9,226 nucleotides of DNA from Lachnospiraceae bacterium UBA1267 (lineage in GTDB: Bacteria; Bacillota; Clostridia; Lachnospirales; Lachnospiraceae), in contig DBVJ01000005.1 of NCBI GenBank assembly GCA_002308115.1, positions 4,019 to 13,244 of the forward strand, given 5' to 3'. The notes beneath the pieces were generated by a model. That model did not search any database, was not told the DNA's origin, and was given only the letters and a program-made list of their open reading frames with translations. Of this stretch, positions 1-7,210 are shown one piece after another (positions within the stretch are counted from its first letter, which is position 1; the number at the start of each line of letters is the position of its first letter). The translations under genes and the position numbers were made by a program.

Positions 1-502
1 TCCCGGTGACGCCGGCTTCCGATCCGCAAGCAAGGATCAGTTTGTCCGCCGTAAACTCGCCGCGCGAAGTGAAGGCCTTAAAACCTGTTCCTGCTTCGGA
101 AATTTCCGAAATTCTGGACACATAGCAGTCCGTAACGACTTCCACGCCGGCTTCCCTAAGACGTCTTTTCAGGATCGTGACCACTGTCGCGGCATTCTGC
201 GACGCCGGGTAGAGGTATTCTCTTCTGGACATCGAAAGCATACCGGAAGACTCAAACCAGTCGATGCTTTTCTCCACCGGATAAGCTTTCAGAACAGAGC
301 GGATCAGCGCCCGGTCATGGCCCCTGTAATCTGAAGGACCGGTCAGAAGATTCCCGTAATTGCATTTGCCGTTTCCGGTCACCAGGATCTTCTTCCCGAG
401 CTGTTCTTTTTTCTCAAGAAGCGTTACGGCCGCGCCCTTATCGGCCGCCGTGACAGCCGCCATCATGCCCGACGCTCCGCCTCCGATCACCAGGACCTTC
501 AT
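1..502 (-). CDS. NAD(P)/FAD-dependent oxidoreductase, BaiN/HI0933-like family (partial, C-terminus off window)
   Basis: I translated this by hand from the ATG at 502; the frame stays open to the window edge, giving the first 167 residues of a protein whose family is usually about 400 long. The N-terminus is a dinucleotide-binding Rossmann fold: MKVLVIGGGASG (residues 1-12) followed by an acidic end of strand 2 at E30 (LLEK), the expected FAD ribose contact. GKKILVTGNGKCN (36-48) is the family signature, equivalent to the GRKLLISGGGRCN-type motif of HI0933/BaiN proteins, and LACGSEAGVTG near the cut end resembles the next conserved glycine-rich segment. The protein is expected to be a soluble flavoprotein; the true substrate of most members is unknown, and BaiN itself was linked to bile-acid dehydroxylation, which should not be assumed here. 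A GAGAGGAG ribosome site lies just upstream and the flippase gene ends 15 bases before the start, so the two are probably cotranscribed. Sure of the family, not of the function. Confidence 0.88.
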   Translation of the reverse strand, partial: MKVLVIGGGASGMMAAVTAADKGAAVTLLEKKEQLGKKILVTGNGKCNYGNLLTGPSDYRGHDRALIRSVLKAYPVEKSIDWFESSGMLSMSRREYLYPASQNAATVVTILKRRLREAGVEVVTDCYVSRISEISEAGTGFKAFTSRGEFTADKLILACGSEAGVTG

Positions 503-517
503 TGCACTTCTCCTCTC

Positions 518-2209
518 TTACTCATGCAGAAGACGAAGTTTGGTAAACAGTTTCACCATTTTCTTCCCGAAGGGAAGTTCCAGAACCTGTGCTTTCCTAA
601 GGCAGCCGGTCAGAAGGATGCCTGCGAGATACACAGCGATCCCCAGGATCAGAGAGACCAGAACGATCAGAAGATTCATGATACGTCCTGAAAGGAATCT
701 CGAGAAAATGAATGCCACTCCGAGGCAGATCACGACGACCACCGCCGACACGATCACCGGCATCAGGATCGAGAACTTCGGGTTGAGTCTGTAACCCGTC
801 AGTTTCTTGATCGCAAGAATGTTGAGAACGGCGATCACCAGGCTGAAGATCATATAGCAGATGATCACGGCAAAGATGCCCATCTTAAACACAAAGAGCA
901 TCAGGACCAGAAGAAGCACGTGCCCCGCGAGACTGATGAAGGAATGGATCATCGGTCTGCGCATACGGTTCAGGCCCTGTAAGATCGCATTGGTCACCGT
1001 GGCCAGCGAATGGAAAGCCACGGCGAGACCGCCGGCAGCCAGATAGGTCTGTGCTTCGTCCGAGATGCCCGGGAACAGGAGCTTCGCAAGATTGCCGCCG
1101 ATGGCCATATAGCCGAAGGCACAGGGAATGGCGATGAGAAGCGTCACGCGGATCGCGAGTTCGATCTTCTTCATGACTTCTTCGTGGTCCTGTCTGGAAT
1201 AGGCGGCTGCAAGCGCAGGCACCAGCGCGGAGCCGATCGCGCTCGCCAGCGCAACAGGCAGATGGACCAGCAAGAGATACGCAGAATTGTAATCACCCCA
1301 TGTGGCGGTATAGACGTCGACCGTGAGTCCTTTCATGCCGCTCGCATGGTTGAAAAGCGCCGCGTCGATGATGTCGATCGCATTGTATGTCGCCGTGGAC
1401 AGAATGATCGGAACGGCGGTCAGAGAAAGAATGGACAACAGTTTCCATTGGGATGCGATCTTCTTCGAAGGATCCTTTCTTACCCTCTGTTCCAGCGTTT
1501 TCCGATAACTGAAGAACAGAACAACAAGGAAAATGAGTGCCGCAAGCGCCCCCGCGCCGGTACCGATCGTACCGCCCGCGGCGCCCCAGGCGCCCTTCCA
1601 TCCGATCTGTCCGGTTTCCGCAACGATACGTGCGCCGTATGCAGCCAGAACAGCCGCCATGACGACCGAGAAGATCGCGTTGATGATCTGCTCGATGATC
1701 TGTGAAACCGCCGTCGGGATCATGGTCTGAAGGCCTTGGAAGAAGCCTCTGAAGACGCCCAGGAAAGCGACGATGGCTACGGTCGGGGCCAGCATTTTCA
1801 ATGCGATCGAGCTCAACGGGCTCCGAAGAAGCGTCGTGCAGAAGAAGTCCGAAAGGAAGAAGGTCAGAAGTCCGAACACCGTTCCGACGACTGCCGCGAA
1901 AATGATCGCGACGACGGTGATCCGCTTCGTCTCTTTCCATTTGCCATGGGCAACGCGCACGGAAATCATCCGGGATACCGCCAAGGGCAGACTGTAGGAA
2001 CTTAAAAGCAAAAGAATGTTATAGACAGAAAAGGCGTTCGAATAATAGCCGTTGCCCTCCGACCCGATGATGTTGACCATCGGGATCCGGTAGATCATGC
2101 CGATGAGGCGTACGACGAAACTTGCCAGTGCGAGGATCCCTCCCTGAAGGAGGAAATCAGACTGGCCTTTCCCGCGTCTTTCTTCCTGTGTGTTGACTTC
2201 CTGTTTCAT
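518..2209 (-). CDS. MOP-superfamily flippase (SpoVB/YtgP/MurJ-like polysaccharide biosynthesis protein)
   Basis: A 563-residue integral membrane protein with a hydrophilic, charged N-terminal tail (about residues 1-16) followed by roughly 14 hydrophobic segments, the size and layout of the MOP exporter superfamily. The first segments carry the family pattern FVVRLIGMIYRIPMVNIIG and, slightly later, YSLPLAVSRMIS, close to the equivalent parts of Bacillus YtgP and SpoVB. Members of this branch flip lipid-linked cell wall or polysaccharide precursors across the cytoplasmic membrane; YtgP acts as a MurJ-type lipid II flippase, whereas SpoVB acts in spore cortex formation. Sequence reading alone cannot separate these roles. 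The ATG at 2209 follows the ybeY stop by 9 bases, and its ribosome site (GAGAGAGTGAG) is weak and sits inside the end of ybeY, suggesting translational coupling. A basic loop rich in K and R occurs near the middle of the chain. Family confident, exact substrate inferred. Confidence 0.9.
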   Translation of the reverse strand: MKQEVNTQEERRGKGQSDFLLQGGILALASFVVRLIGMIYRIPMVNIIGSEGNGYYSNAFSVYNILLLLSSYSLPLAVSRMISVRVAHGKWKETKRITVVAIIFAAVVGTVFGLLTFFLSDFFCTTLLRSPLSSIALKMLAPTVAIVAFLGVFRGFFQGLQTMIPTAVSQIIEQIINAIFSVVMAAVLAAYGARIVAETGQIGWKGAWGAAGGTIGTGAGALAALIFLVVLFFSYRKTLEQRVRKDPSKKIASQWKLLSILSLTAVPIILSTATYNAIDIIDAALFNHASGMKGLTVDVYTATWGDYNSAYLLLVHLPVALASAIGSALVPALAAAYSRQDHEEVMKKIELAIRVTLLIAIPCAFGYMAIGGNLAKLLFPGISDEAQTYLAAGGLAVAFHSLATVTNAILQGLNRMRRPMIHSFISLAGHVLLLVLMLFVFKMGIFAVIICYMIFSLVIAVLNILAIKKLTGYRLNPKFSILMPVIVSAVVVVICLGVAFIFSRFLSGRIMNLLIVLVSLILGIAVYLAGILLTGCLRKAQVLELPFGKKMVKLFTKLRLLHE

Positions 2210-2218
2210 GATTATTGC

Positions 2219-2713
2219 TCACTCTCTCGTGATGCCGATCCGCTGTAATATTGCTTCCTGGCGTTCTTCCATGATCCTGCGCTCTTCCTCATCCTCATGG
2301 TCATAACCCATGAGATGCAGCATCGAATGTGCCGTGAGGAAAGCCAGTTCCCTGATTTCACTGTGGCCGTATTCCTGCGCCTGGCTCTTGACTTTCTCTG
2401 CGGAGATCAGAATGTCGCCGATCATGTATTCTCCGGTCTCCGGATTGAACACATCCTGCTCTTCCAGCCCGTCGAAATCCGCCGGCCTTTCATACTCCGC
2501 TGAAGGAAAGGAAAGCACGTCGGTCGGTCTGTCGATGCCGCGCATCTCACGGTTCACTTCCTGGATACCCTGATCGTCTGTCAGAAGCACACTGACTTCA
2601 CACTCGTAGGGACAGTCCTCGTAGTCCAGTGCGCTGAGCACGGTCTTTCTGACGGTCTCCTCCCAGTCAAAGTCAAAGCTTATGCCTGTTTCATTGTCCA
2701 ATTCGATGGTCAA
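2219..2713 (-). CDS. ybeY: Endoribonuclease YbeY (rRNA maturation factor)
   Basis: A 164-residue protein of the usual family length. YbeY is a zinc-dependent single-strand endoribonuclease that matures the 3' end of 16S rRNA and takes part in ribosome quality control in the cytoplasm. The metal-binding motif H-x3-H-x5-H is complete: H129, H133 and H139 in HSMLHLMGYDHE. Upstream family blocks are also present, NREMRGIDRPTDVLSFP (54-70) and GDILIS (99-104). The start is a TTG at 2713: no ATG occurs in frame before residue 97, the N-terminus MTIELDNETG matches family starts, and an AGAGGCGAG ribosome site lies about 9 bases upstream. The TTG overlaps the phoH stop codon as TTGA, so translation is probably coupled to phoH. 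The pairing with phoH is the widely conserved arrangement. An acidic stretch (about 72-95) between the conserved blocks looks like a lineage insertion or loop. Confidence 0.96.
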   Translation of the reverse strand: MTIELDNETGISFDFDWEETVRKTVLSALDYEDCPYECEVSVLLTDDQGIQEVNREMRGIDRPTDVLSFPSAEYERPADFDGLEEQDVFNPETGEYMIGDILISAEKVKSQAQEYGHSEIRELAFLTAHSMLHLMGYDHEDEEERRIMEERQEAILQRIGITRE

Positions 2714-3789
2714 TTCTTCTCGCCTCTGTCTTCTTTCTGATACGGACGGCCGTCTCTTTGCCCTTCCGGGCGGGGTCCTTTATTGCCCCTGCGTCCGTAG
2801 CCGTAACGGGCTGCCTGTTCCATTTTCTCTTTCGCTTTCGCGTCGTATTTCTCGTAGGCTTCCACGATCTTCTGGACCAACGGATGCCTGACGACGTCTT
2901 TGTGCGTCAGCTCAATGAAACTGATCTCATCAATTCCCCGGAGAATACGCATCGCGACGTCCAGGCCGGATTCCGTTCCGCGCGGAAGGTCCTTCTGGGT
3001 GCGGTCGCCGGTAACCACGCAACGCGAATGGAAGCCGATGCGTGTCAGGAACATTTTCATCTGGGCAGGCGTGGTATTCTGGGCTTCGTCCAGGATAATG
3101 TACGCGTTGTCGAGCGTACGGCCGCGCATATAGGCAAGAGGCGCGACTTCGATCTCGCCGCGCTCCAGATGGTGCTGGAAATTCTCCGCGCCCATGATCT
3201 GGTAGAGTGCGTCGTACAGCGGCCGGAGGTACGGGTCGATCTTGGCCTGCAGGTCGCCCGGAAGATAACCGAGCCGCTCTCCTGCTTCGATTGCGGGGCG
3301 GGTCAGGATGATACGTCCGACCTCCTGGTTCTTGAATGCCTGGACTGCCATGGCGATGGCAAGATAGGTCTTGCCGGTGCCTGCAGGGCCGATGCCGAAC
3401 ACGACCATCTGCTTCCGGAGCGCGTCCGCGTAGCGTTTCTGTCCCAGGGTCTTCGGTTTGACCGGCTTTCCCTGGATCGTATGGCAGATCACGTCCCGGT
3501 CCAGCGTGCCCATGTCTTCATTCATGGTCTCCTGATCGAGGCTCATCACGTAATTCACTTTCTGTTCGTCTGCCATATTGCCCCGCTTCTCCATATCGAT
3601 GAGCGTCAAAAGCACCTTCTCCACTTTGTCCAGTGCTTCCGGTTCGCCCATAAGCTTCAGGTCTCCGTCCCTGAACACGACGTTCACGCCGTAGTTTTTC
3701 TCGATGGAACGAAGGTACTTGTCATTCGCTCCGAAAATGCTGCGCCAGTCTTTCGGCGCCTTAAATCTGTCAAAGACTCTTGTTTCCAT
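2710..3789 (-). CDS. phoH: PhoH family ATPase (PhoH/YbeZ-like)
   Basis: A 359-residue cytoplasmic P-loop ATPase. The N-terminal ~90 residues form the small nucleic-acid-binding-like domain typical of PhoH/YbeZ; the ATPase core follows with Walker A GPAGTGKT (134-141), RPAIEAGERLGYLPGD (164-179) and Walker B IILDEAQN (231-238), plus VVTGDRTQKDLP (258-269) as a sensor-like block. PhoH/YbeZ proteins are proposed RNA helicases that work with YbeY in RNA metabolism, and ybeY follows here with a 4-base overlap. The ATG at 3789 is preceded by GGAG at a spacing of about 6, and an extended -10 promoter lies about 40 bases further upstream, so this is the first gene of a phoH-ybeY-flippase-flavoprotein operon. 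The last 35 or so residues are basic, glycine- and arginine-rich and probably disordered, after the conserved core ends near residue 320. The identification is secure; the helicase role is family knowledge. Confidence 0.95.
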   Translation of the reverse strand: METRVFDRFKAPKDWRSIFGANDKYLRSIEKNYGVNVVFRDGDLKLMGEPEALDKVEKVLLTLIDMEKRGNMADEQKVNYVMSLDQETMNEDMGTLDRDVICHTIQGKPVKPKTLGQKRYADALRKQMVVFGIGPAGTGKTYLAIAMAVQAFKNQEVGRIILTRPAIEAGERLGYLPGDLQAKIDPYLRPLYDALYQIMGAENFQHHLERGEIEVAPLAYMRGRTLDNAYIILDEAQNTTPAQMKMFLTRIGFHSRCVVTGDRTQKDLPRGTESGLDVAMRILRGIDEISFIELTHKDVVRHPLVQKIVEAYEKYDAKAKEKMEQAARYGYGRRGNKGPRPEGQRDGRPYQKEDRGEKN

Positions 3790-3830
3790 TCAAACTCCAT
3801 TCAAAATGTGACCAGAATACGAGCGATAAG

Positions 3831-3859
3831 ATTTTAACATAATTCTGTATATTTTGCAC
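3831..3859 (-). promoter_or_regulatory. Extended -10 promoter of the phoH operon
   Basis: Reading the minus strand, TAAAAT (3836-3831, five of six consensus bases) is preceded by TG one base upstream (3839-3838), an extended -10. Exactly 17 bases upstream is GTGCAA (3859-3854), a weak -35. Start of transcription would fall near 3824, leaving a leader of about 35 bases before phoH. An alternative pair using TTGAAA further upstream with CAGAAT is possible but poorer. The position just after the rpsU terminator fits a separate transcription unit. Confidence 0.6.
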
Positions 3860-3900
3860 TATTTTTTCAAAAACAGAATAACGGTCTTTTCCCCAGGCAT

Positions 3901-3927
3901 GAAAAAGGCCGGGCTCATCGCCCGGCC
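3901..3927 (-). terminator. Intrinsic terminator of rpsU
   Basis: On the minus strand the segment reads as a perfect 8-base-pair GC-only stem, GGCCGGGC / GCCCGGCC (3927-3920 with 3914-3907), closed by the 5-base loop GATGA and followed at once by TTTTTC (3906-3901). It begins 9 bases after the rpsU stop codon. The plus-strand reading lacks a T run, so it works in the rpsU direction only. Confidence 0.93.
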
Positions 3928-3935
3928 TCATTGGT

Positions 3936-4112
3936 TTAATTGTACTTACGCTTTCTCGCAGCTTCGGATTTCTTCTTACGCTTGACGGAAGGCTTCTCGT
4001 ACGCTTCACGCTTGCGGATCTCCTGCTGGATGCCCGCTTTCGCGCAATTCCTCTTGAAACGCCTCAGCGCGTTCTCAAGGGTCTCGTTCTCTTTCACGGT
4101 CACTAACGACAT
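3936..4112 (-). CDS. rpsU: 30S ribosomal protein S21
   Basis: A 58-residue, very basic protein of the small ribosomal subunit, matching S21 along its full length: the N-terminal [18 protein letters not shown] block, the central [19 protein letters not shown] block and the lysine/arginine-rich C-terminus [14 protein letters not shown]21 sits near the 3' end of 16S rRNA and assists initiation. The start used here is the ATG at 4112 because a perfect GGAGG (4125-4121) sits 8 bases upstream. A GTG three codons earlier (4121) is also in frame but shares a base with that Shine-Dalgarno sequence, so it cannot be the start. The gene has its own strong promoter just upstream and its own terminator just downstream, so it is monocistronic here, unlike lineages where it is cotranscribed with yqeY or other genes. 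Confidence 0.97.
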   Translation of the reverse strand: MSLVTVKENETLENALRRFKRNCAKAGIQQEIRKREAYEKPSVKRKKKSEAARKRKYN

Positions 4113-4154
4113 ACTTTTCACCTCCCATCCGTCTGAAATGCAGATAACAGGTGC

Positions 4155-4182
4155 ATAATATCACGAATCTAATAATTGTCAA
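4155..4182 (-). promoter_or_regulatory. Strong extended -10 promoter of rpsU
   Basis: Minus strand: perfect -35 TTGACA (4182-4177), 16-base spacer, and TATTAT (4160-4155) as -10, with TG one base upstream (extended -10). Transcription would start near 4148, giving a leader of about 36 bases that contains GGAGG before the rpsU ATG. The -35 box lies only 15 bases past the stop codon of the upstream orphan gene and no terminator separates them. Confidence 0.85.
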
Positions 4183-4197
4183 TACATTTCTGAAGAA

Positions 4198-4707
4198 TCA
4201 GTCCCACGGAGTTGCTGCGCCTCCACGGTTCAAGATTTCGCTGAATGTCTGTTCAAAGAGCCTAAGCGCATTTCCGTTAACTGCATAGATAATGTGATCT
4301 TTCACAATGTAGTCTTCTCCGTCACGTCTGAAAACCGCAACGGAATAGCAGTCTTTATCGGTAAATAGCTCGATTACTGCCGCTCCGCCGCCTTGTTCAG
4401 GCAGTATCTGAATGGAAAACCCTTTCCATTTTATTTCTGCGCCGTCCAAGAAATCTGTCCATGACTGAATCAGGTCGTCATCTTCTGAAATTGCCCAAAA
4501 GGGAGATGTGGGATATTCACGCAACCGGATTTTTTGTACGGAGGATTCTTTCATCCATGACCATTCTGGCGCATCCTTAAGCGGCCTCCATCGGTGACTG
4601 GCCACGATTGCGATGATAGTAATGACTATTATCAGAACAGCTCCGGAAATTATCGGAACGAGCCACCATTTCTTCTTTGTTTTCGTTTTCGCATTCCTAA
4701 TGACCAA
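4198..4707 (-). CDS. Unrecognised single-pass membrane-anchored protein
   Basis: A 169-residue protein that I do not recognise. The N-terminus is strongly basic (KTKTKKK, about 7-13), then a single long hydrophobic segment (about 15-36, WLVPIISGAVLIIVITIIAI), then a soluble domain of about 130 residues. Basic residues before the segment favour a cytoplasmic N-terminus and an extracellular C-terminal domain. No signal-peptidase or lipobox cysteine is evident. The soluble part has four or five predicted beta-like stretches (IKWKGFSIQIL, AVIELFTD, YSVAVFRR, YIVKDHIIYAV) and a C-terminal helix. The start is uncertain: TTG at 4707 is the only usable start that keeps the membrane segment, and its upstream sequence has no clear Shine-Dalgarno; the next ATG is at residue 52. 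GC content looks clearly lower than its neighbours, suggesting recent acquisition or weak selection. No function is proposed. Confidence 0.65.
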   Translation of the reverse strand: MVIRNAKTKTKKKWWLVPIISGAVLIIVITIIAIVASHRWRPLKDAPEWSWMKESSVQKIRLREYPTSPFWAISEDDDLIQSWTDFLDGAEIKWKGFSIQILPEQGGGAAVIELFTDKDCYSVAVFRRDGEDYIVKDHIIYAVNGNALRLFEQTFSEILNRGGAATPWD

Positions 4708-4832
4708 ACAAACGCCCAGCCAAACTTATATAAGTACGTATATCCGCTGTAATTTATGTATCATAAATAAGTATTCCATCCATCTGCTACTCGCAGATAC
4801 TGATTCTACGTATAAATACCATCCCTGATATC
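4708..4832. other. AT-rich gap between glyA and the orphan membrane gene, with three dyads
   Basis: This 125-base gap is far richer in A and T than the flanking genes. It holds three perfect dyads: ACTTATATAAGT (4724-4735), ATTTATG-TAT-CATAAAT (4752-4768) and ATCTGC-TACTC-GCAGAT (4782-4798), with centres about 30 bases apart. The 8-mer TACGTATA occurs twice (4735-4742 and 4807-4814) and GATATC touches the glyA stop. I find no convincing sigma-A promoter for the downstream gene; TATGAT (minus strand, 4761-4756) is the best -10-like hexamer but has no partner. None of the dyads is followed by a T run in the minus-strand direction, so no good glyA terminator is seen either. Confidence 0.6.
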
Positions 4833-6071
4833 TTAACTATAGATCGGGAAGCGGTCGGTGAGGGCGGTGACTTCCGCGGCTACGCGCTCCTTGCAGTCCG
4901 GATAATTCCGGATGCAGTCTTCGATCCAGCCGGCGACGAGCTTCATCTCTTCCGGCCCGAATCCGCGGGTCGTGACGGCCGGCGTACCGATGCGGAGACC
5001 GGAGGTGACGGTCGGCTTCTCGGGGTCGTTCGGGATGCCGTTCTTGTTGGCGGTGATGCCCACGGCGTCCAGGCGGCGTTCGAGTTTCCGGCCGGTGATG
5101 CCTTCCTTCGTGAGTTTCAGAAGCAGCAAATGGTTGTCCGTTCCGCCGGTGACCATGTCGATGTCGCGTGCGCGGAGTTCCTCTTCCAACACTTTCGCGT
5201 TCTTCACGACATTTTCCTGATAGGCCTTGAACTCGGGGCTCAGGGCTTCATGAAGCGCGACAGCCTTCGCTGCGATGATGTGCTCCAAGGGGCCGCCCTG
5301 CGTTCCGGGGAAGACCGCGGAGTTGATGGCCTTCGCATGCTCTTCTTTCATGAGGATGAGGCCGCCTCTCGGACCGCGGAGGGTCTTGTGGGTCGTGGTG
5401 GTCACGACGTCCGCGTACGGGACCGGTGACGGATGGACGCCGGCGGCAACCAGGCCGGCGACATGTGCCATATCGACCATCATGATCGCGCCGGCTTCGT
5501 CGCAGATTTCGCGGCAAAGCTTGTAATCGATGAATCTCGGATACGCGCTCGCGCCGATGACGATGAGCTTCGGATGGTTCAGAAGAGCCAGTCTTCTCAT
5601 CTCATTGTAGTCGATGCGCTCAGTTTCAGGATCCAGACCGTAAGGAATGACGTTGAACCATTTGCCGGAAATGTTGACGGGCGAGCCATGGGAAAGATGT
5701 CCACCGCAGCTTAGATTCATGCCCATGACCGTATCGCCGGGCTGAAGGAAAGCGAAAAATGCCGCCAGGTTCGCGTTTGCGCCGGAATGCGGCTGTACAT
5801 TTGCCGCCTCTGCGCCGAAAAGCTGTTTGGCGCGTTCGATGGCCAGATTCTCGACCACGTCGACACATTCGCAGCCGCCGTAATAACGATGGGCCGGCAG
5901 GCCCTCCGCATATTTATTGGTCAGAACGGAGCCCATGGCCGCCAGAACGCCGGGCGAAACGATGTTCTCGCTCGCGATCAGTTCGATGTTGTTCCGTTCG
6001 CGCCGAAGCTCGGCCTCCATCGCCTCCGCGATCTCCGGGTCATACAGCTTCATTTCGTCATAATTCAGCAT
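4833..6071 (-). CDS. glyA: Serine hydroxymethyltransferase
   Basis: A 412-residue PLP enzyme that converts serine and tetrahydrofolate to glycine and 5,10-methylene-tetrahydrofolate in the cytoplasm, the main one-carbon source of most cells. Family length and blocks are all present: [11 protein letters not shown] (around 30-40), YAEG.P..RYYGG (54-66), the PLP ring contact in VDMAHVAGL (D200), and the Schiff-base lysine in [14 protein letters not shown] (K229). The frame is open upstream, but the start is placed at the ATG at 6071 because AGGAGG lies directly before it, squeezed into the 11 bases after the stop of the preceding gene, and because [18 protein letters not shown] matches family N-termini. 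An upstream start would only add residues encoded by the end of the neighbouring gene. It is the third gene of the glycosidase-GNAT-glyA unit, and no clear terminator follows. Confidence 0.98.
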   Translation of the reverse strand: MLNYDEMKLYDPEIAEAMEAELRRERNNIELIASENIVSPGVLAAMGSVLTNKYAEGLPAHRYYGGCECVDVVENLAIERAKQLFGAEAANVQPHSGANANLAAFFAFLQPGDTVMGMNLSCGGHLSHGSPVNISGKWFNVIPYGLDPETERIDYNEMRRLALLNHPKLIVIGASAYPRFIDYKLCREICDEAGAIMMVDMAHVAGLVAAGVHPSPVPYADVVTTTTHKTLRGPRGGLILMKEEHAKAINSAVFPGTQGGPLEHIIAAKAVALHEALSPEFKAYQENVVKNAKVLEEELRARDIDMVTGGTDNHLLLLKLTKEGITGRKLERRLDAVGITANKNGIPNDPEKPTVTSGLRIGTPAVTTRGFGPEEMKLVAGWIEDCIRNYPDCKERVAAEVTALTDRFPIYS

Positions 6072-6082
6072 GTCTTCCTCCT

Positions 6083-7210
6083 TCAGGATTCTTGTATCTT
6101 CTTCACAAACGCTCTTCTGCGCTTGTTTTCCACCGCATTGAGATGCTTCCACATGTTACGGACCGCGAAGTTGTCCTCGAGGTTCAGATTGGTTTCCAGA
6201 ACGTCGTATTTTCCGGCCTTCAGCGCTTCCGCCATCATGTTCACGAAAATGAGCGGAACGCCGCGGTTCAGCCAGTCTTTCTCCACACCGATGAGCCCCA
6301 GATCCACCACTCTCGCGTGTTTCTTCAGGCGAAGGATCCGTGCGATGCAAAGAGGCGTCAAATGGCCTTTCGACTTGCGTACCGGCTCGCCGATCCCGGG
6401 AAAACAGATGGCGAAACAGACGATCCGGTCATTCTCGTCCTGAATGACAAATACGTGCTCCATGTCGATGATCAGACGGAAATTGTCGATCATCAGCTTC
6501 TTCATGCCCGGTGTAAAAGGCACGGTGCCGTAGACGTCCTCGTAGGAATGATCCAGGATCTCAAAGAAGCCGTCCGCGTATTTCCGGAGAAAATCGTTGG
6601 CGTTCTTTGCCTCTCCGAAGTGAAGCTTGTAGCGCTTCATGATGAAGTCGCAGCTCTTTTTGAGCGTGGGGTCTTCTTCTTTCGGCGCGTAGAGCCTGCA
6701 CTCCGTCCAGTCCACTTCTTTCTCGTAGCCTAAGGCTTCGATGTGTTTCTGATAGTATGGAGCGTTGTACTGTTCTTCAAAGGTGGACGGCTGGTCGAAG
6801 CCTTCGATGAGAAGGCCTTCACGCTCCAGATCGGAGAAACTCAGCGGCCCGACGACCGTATCCATGCCCTTTTCGCGGGCCCAGTTTTCGACCGCCGTAA
6901 GCAGTGCTTTGAACACCTCCGGGTCGTCGATGCCGTCGAGGCGCGAGAAACGCACCCGCTTCTCGTGGTTCTTCTCGTTGGCCGCCCGCTGGATGATGCC
7001 GGCGATCCGGCCGACCATTTTCCCGTCCTCATAGGCATTGTAGAAAATGCTCTCGCAGGTGTCGTTGTACACGAAGTCGCTGCGGAACATTTTCATCTCG
7101 TCCATATAGAGCGGCGGGACGAAACATGGGTTGTCTTTGTATAAACGGACAGGAAACTCGACAAATTGTCTCTGTTCTTTTTTGCTTCTTACTTCTCTGA
7201 CTTCGATCAT
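6083..7210 (-). CDS. YghO-like GNAT-fold N-acetyltransferase family protein
   Basis: A 375-residue soluble protein with the features of the YghO-like group of GNAT proteins. The N-terminal signature is [16 protein letters not shown] (19-34); the middle holds GPLSFSD (121-127) with the following EGLLIEGFD and [21 protein letters not shown] pattern (131-168); and the C-terminal half has the acetyltransferase-like core ending in [19 protein letters not shown] (339-357) and RRRAFVKKI. The natural substrate of this group is not known to me and acetyltransferase activity is assumed from the fold only. The ATG at 7210 overlaps the glycosidase stop as ATGA, with GGAGG about 10 bases upstream inside that gene, so translation is probably coupled. 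glyA follows after 11 bases. No membrane segment or signal peptide is visible. Confidence 0.85.
   Translation of the reverse strand: MIEVREVRSKKEQRQFVEFPVRLYKDNPCFVPPLYMDEMKMFRSDFVYNDTCESIFYNAYEDGKMVGRIAGIIQRAANEKNHEKRVRFSRLDGIDDPEVFKALLTAVENWAREKGMDTVVGPLSFSDLEREGLLIEGFDQPSTFEEQYNAPYYQKHIEALGYEKEVDWTECRLYAPKEEDPTLKKSCDFIMKRYKLHFGEAKNANDFLRKYADGFFEILDHSYEDVYGTVPFTPGMKKLMIDNFRLIIDMEHVFVIQDENDRIVCFAICFPGIGEPVRKSKGHLTPLCIARILRLKKHARVVDLGLIGVEKDWLNRGVPLIFVNMMAEALKAGKYDVLETNLNLEDNFAVRNMWKHLNAVENKRRRAFVKKIQES

Noticed and set aside
1010..1705. Plus-strand open frame (231 codons) and a minus-strand +1 frame (1293-1940) inside the flippase gene
   Set aside because: Both are highly charged, repetitive translations of a membrane protein gene in wrong frames.
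2758..3837. A 359-codon open frame on the plus strand covering all of phoH
   Set aside because: It is the exact antisense of a well-supported gene; codon bias with G or C at third positions keeps the opposite strand open. Its protein is His/Val/Arg-rich with no family pattern and it has no ribosome site.
3770..4009. A 79-codon minus-strand frame between rpsU and phoH
   Set aside because: It overlaps the end of rpsU, its terminator, the phoH promoter and the phoH start; no ribosome site.
4113..4121. GTG start three codons upstream for rpsU
   Set aside because: The GTG overlaps the GGAGG Shine-Dalgarno sequence; the ATG at 4112 is 8 bases from it and gives the standard S21 N-terminus.
4779..4798. 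Hairpin after glyA as its intrinsic terminator
   Set aside because: The stem is only 6 pairs and no T run follows in the minus-strand direction; kept only as one of the dyads.
6072..6152. A longer glyA start adding 27 residues
   Set aside because: The added codons lie in the end of the upstream GNAT gene and the perfect AGGAGG site points to the ATG at 6071.
5759..6733. A 324-codon plus-strand open frame spanning the glyA / GNAT junction
   Set aside because: Antisense to two confident genes, low-complexity Arg/Pro-rich start, no family match by eye.
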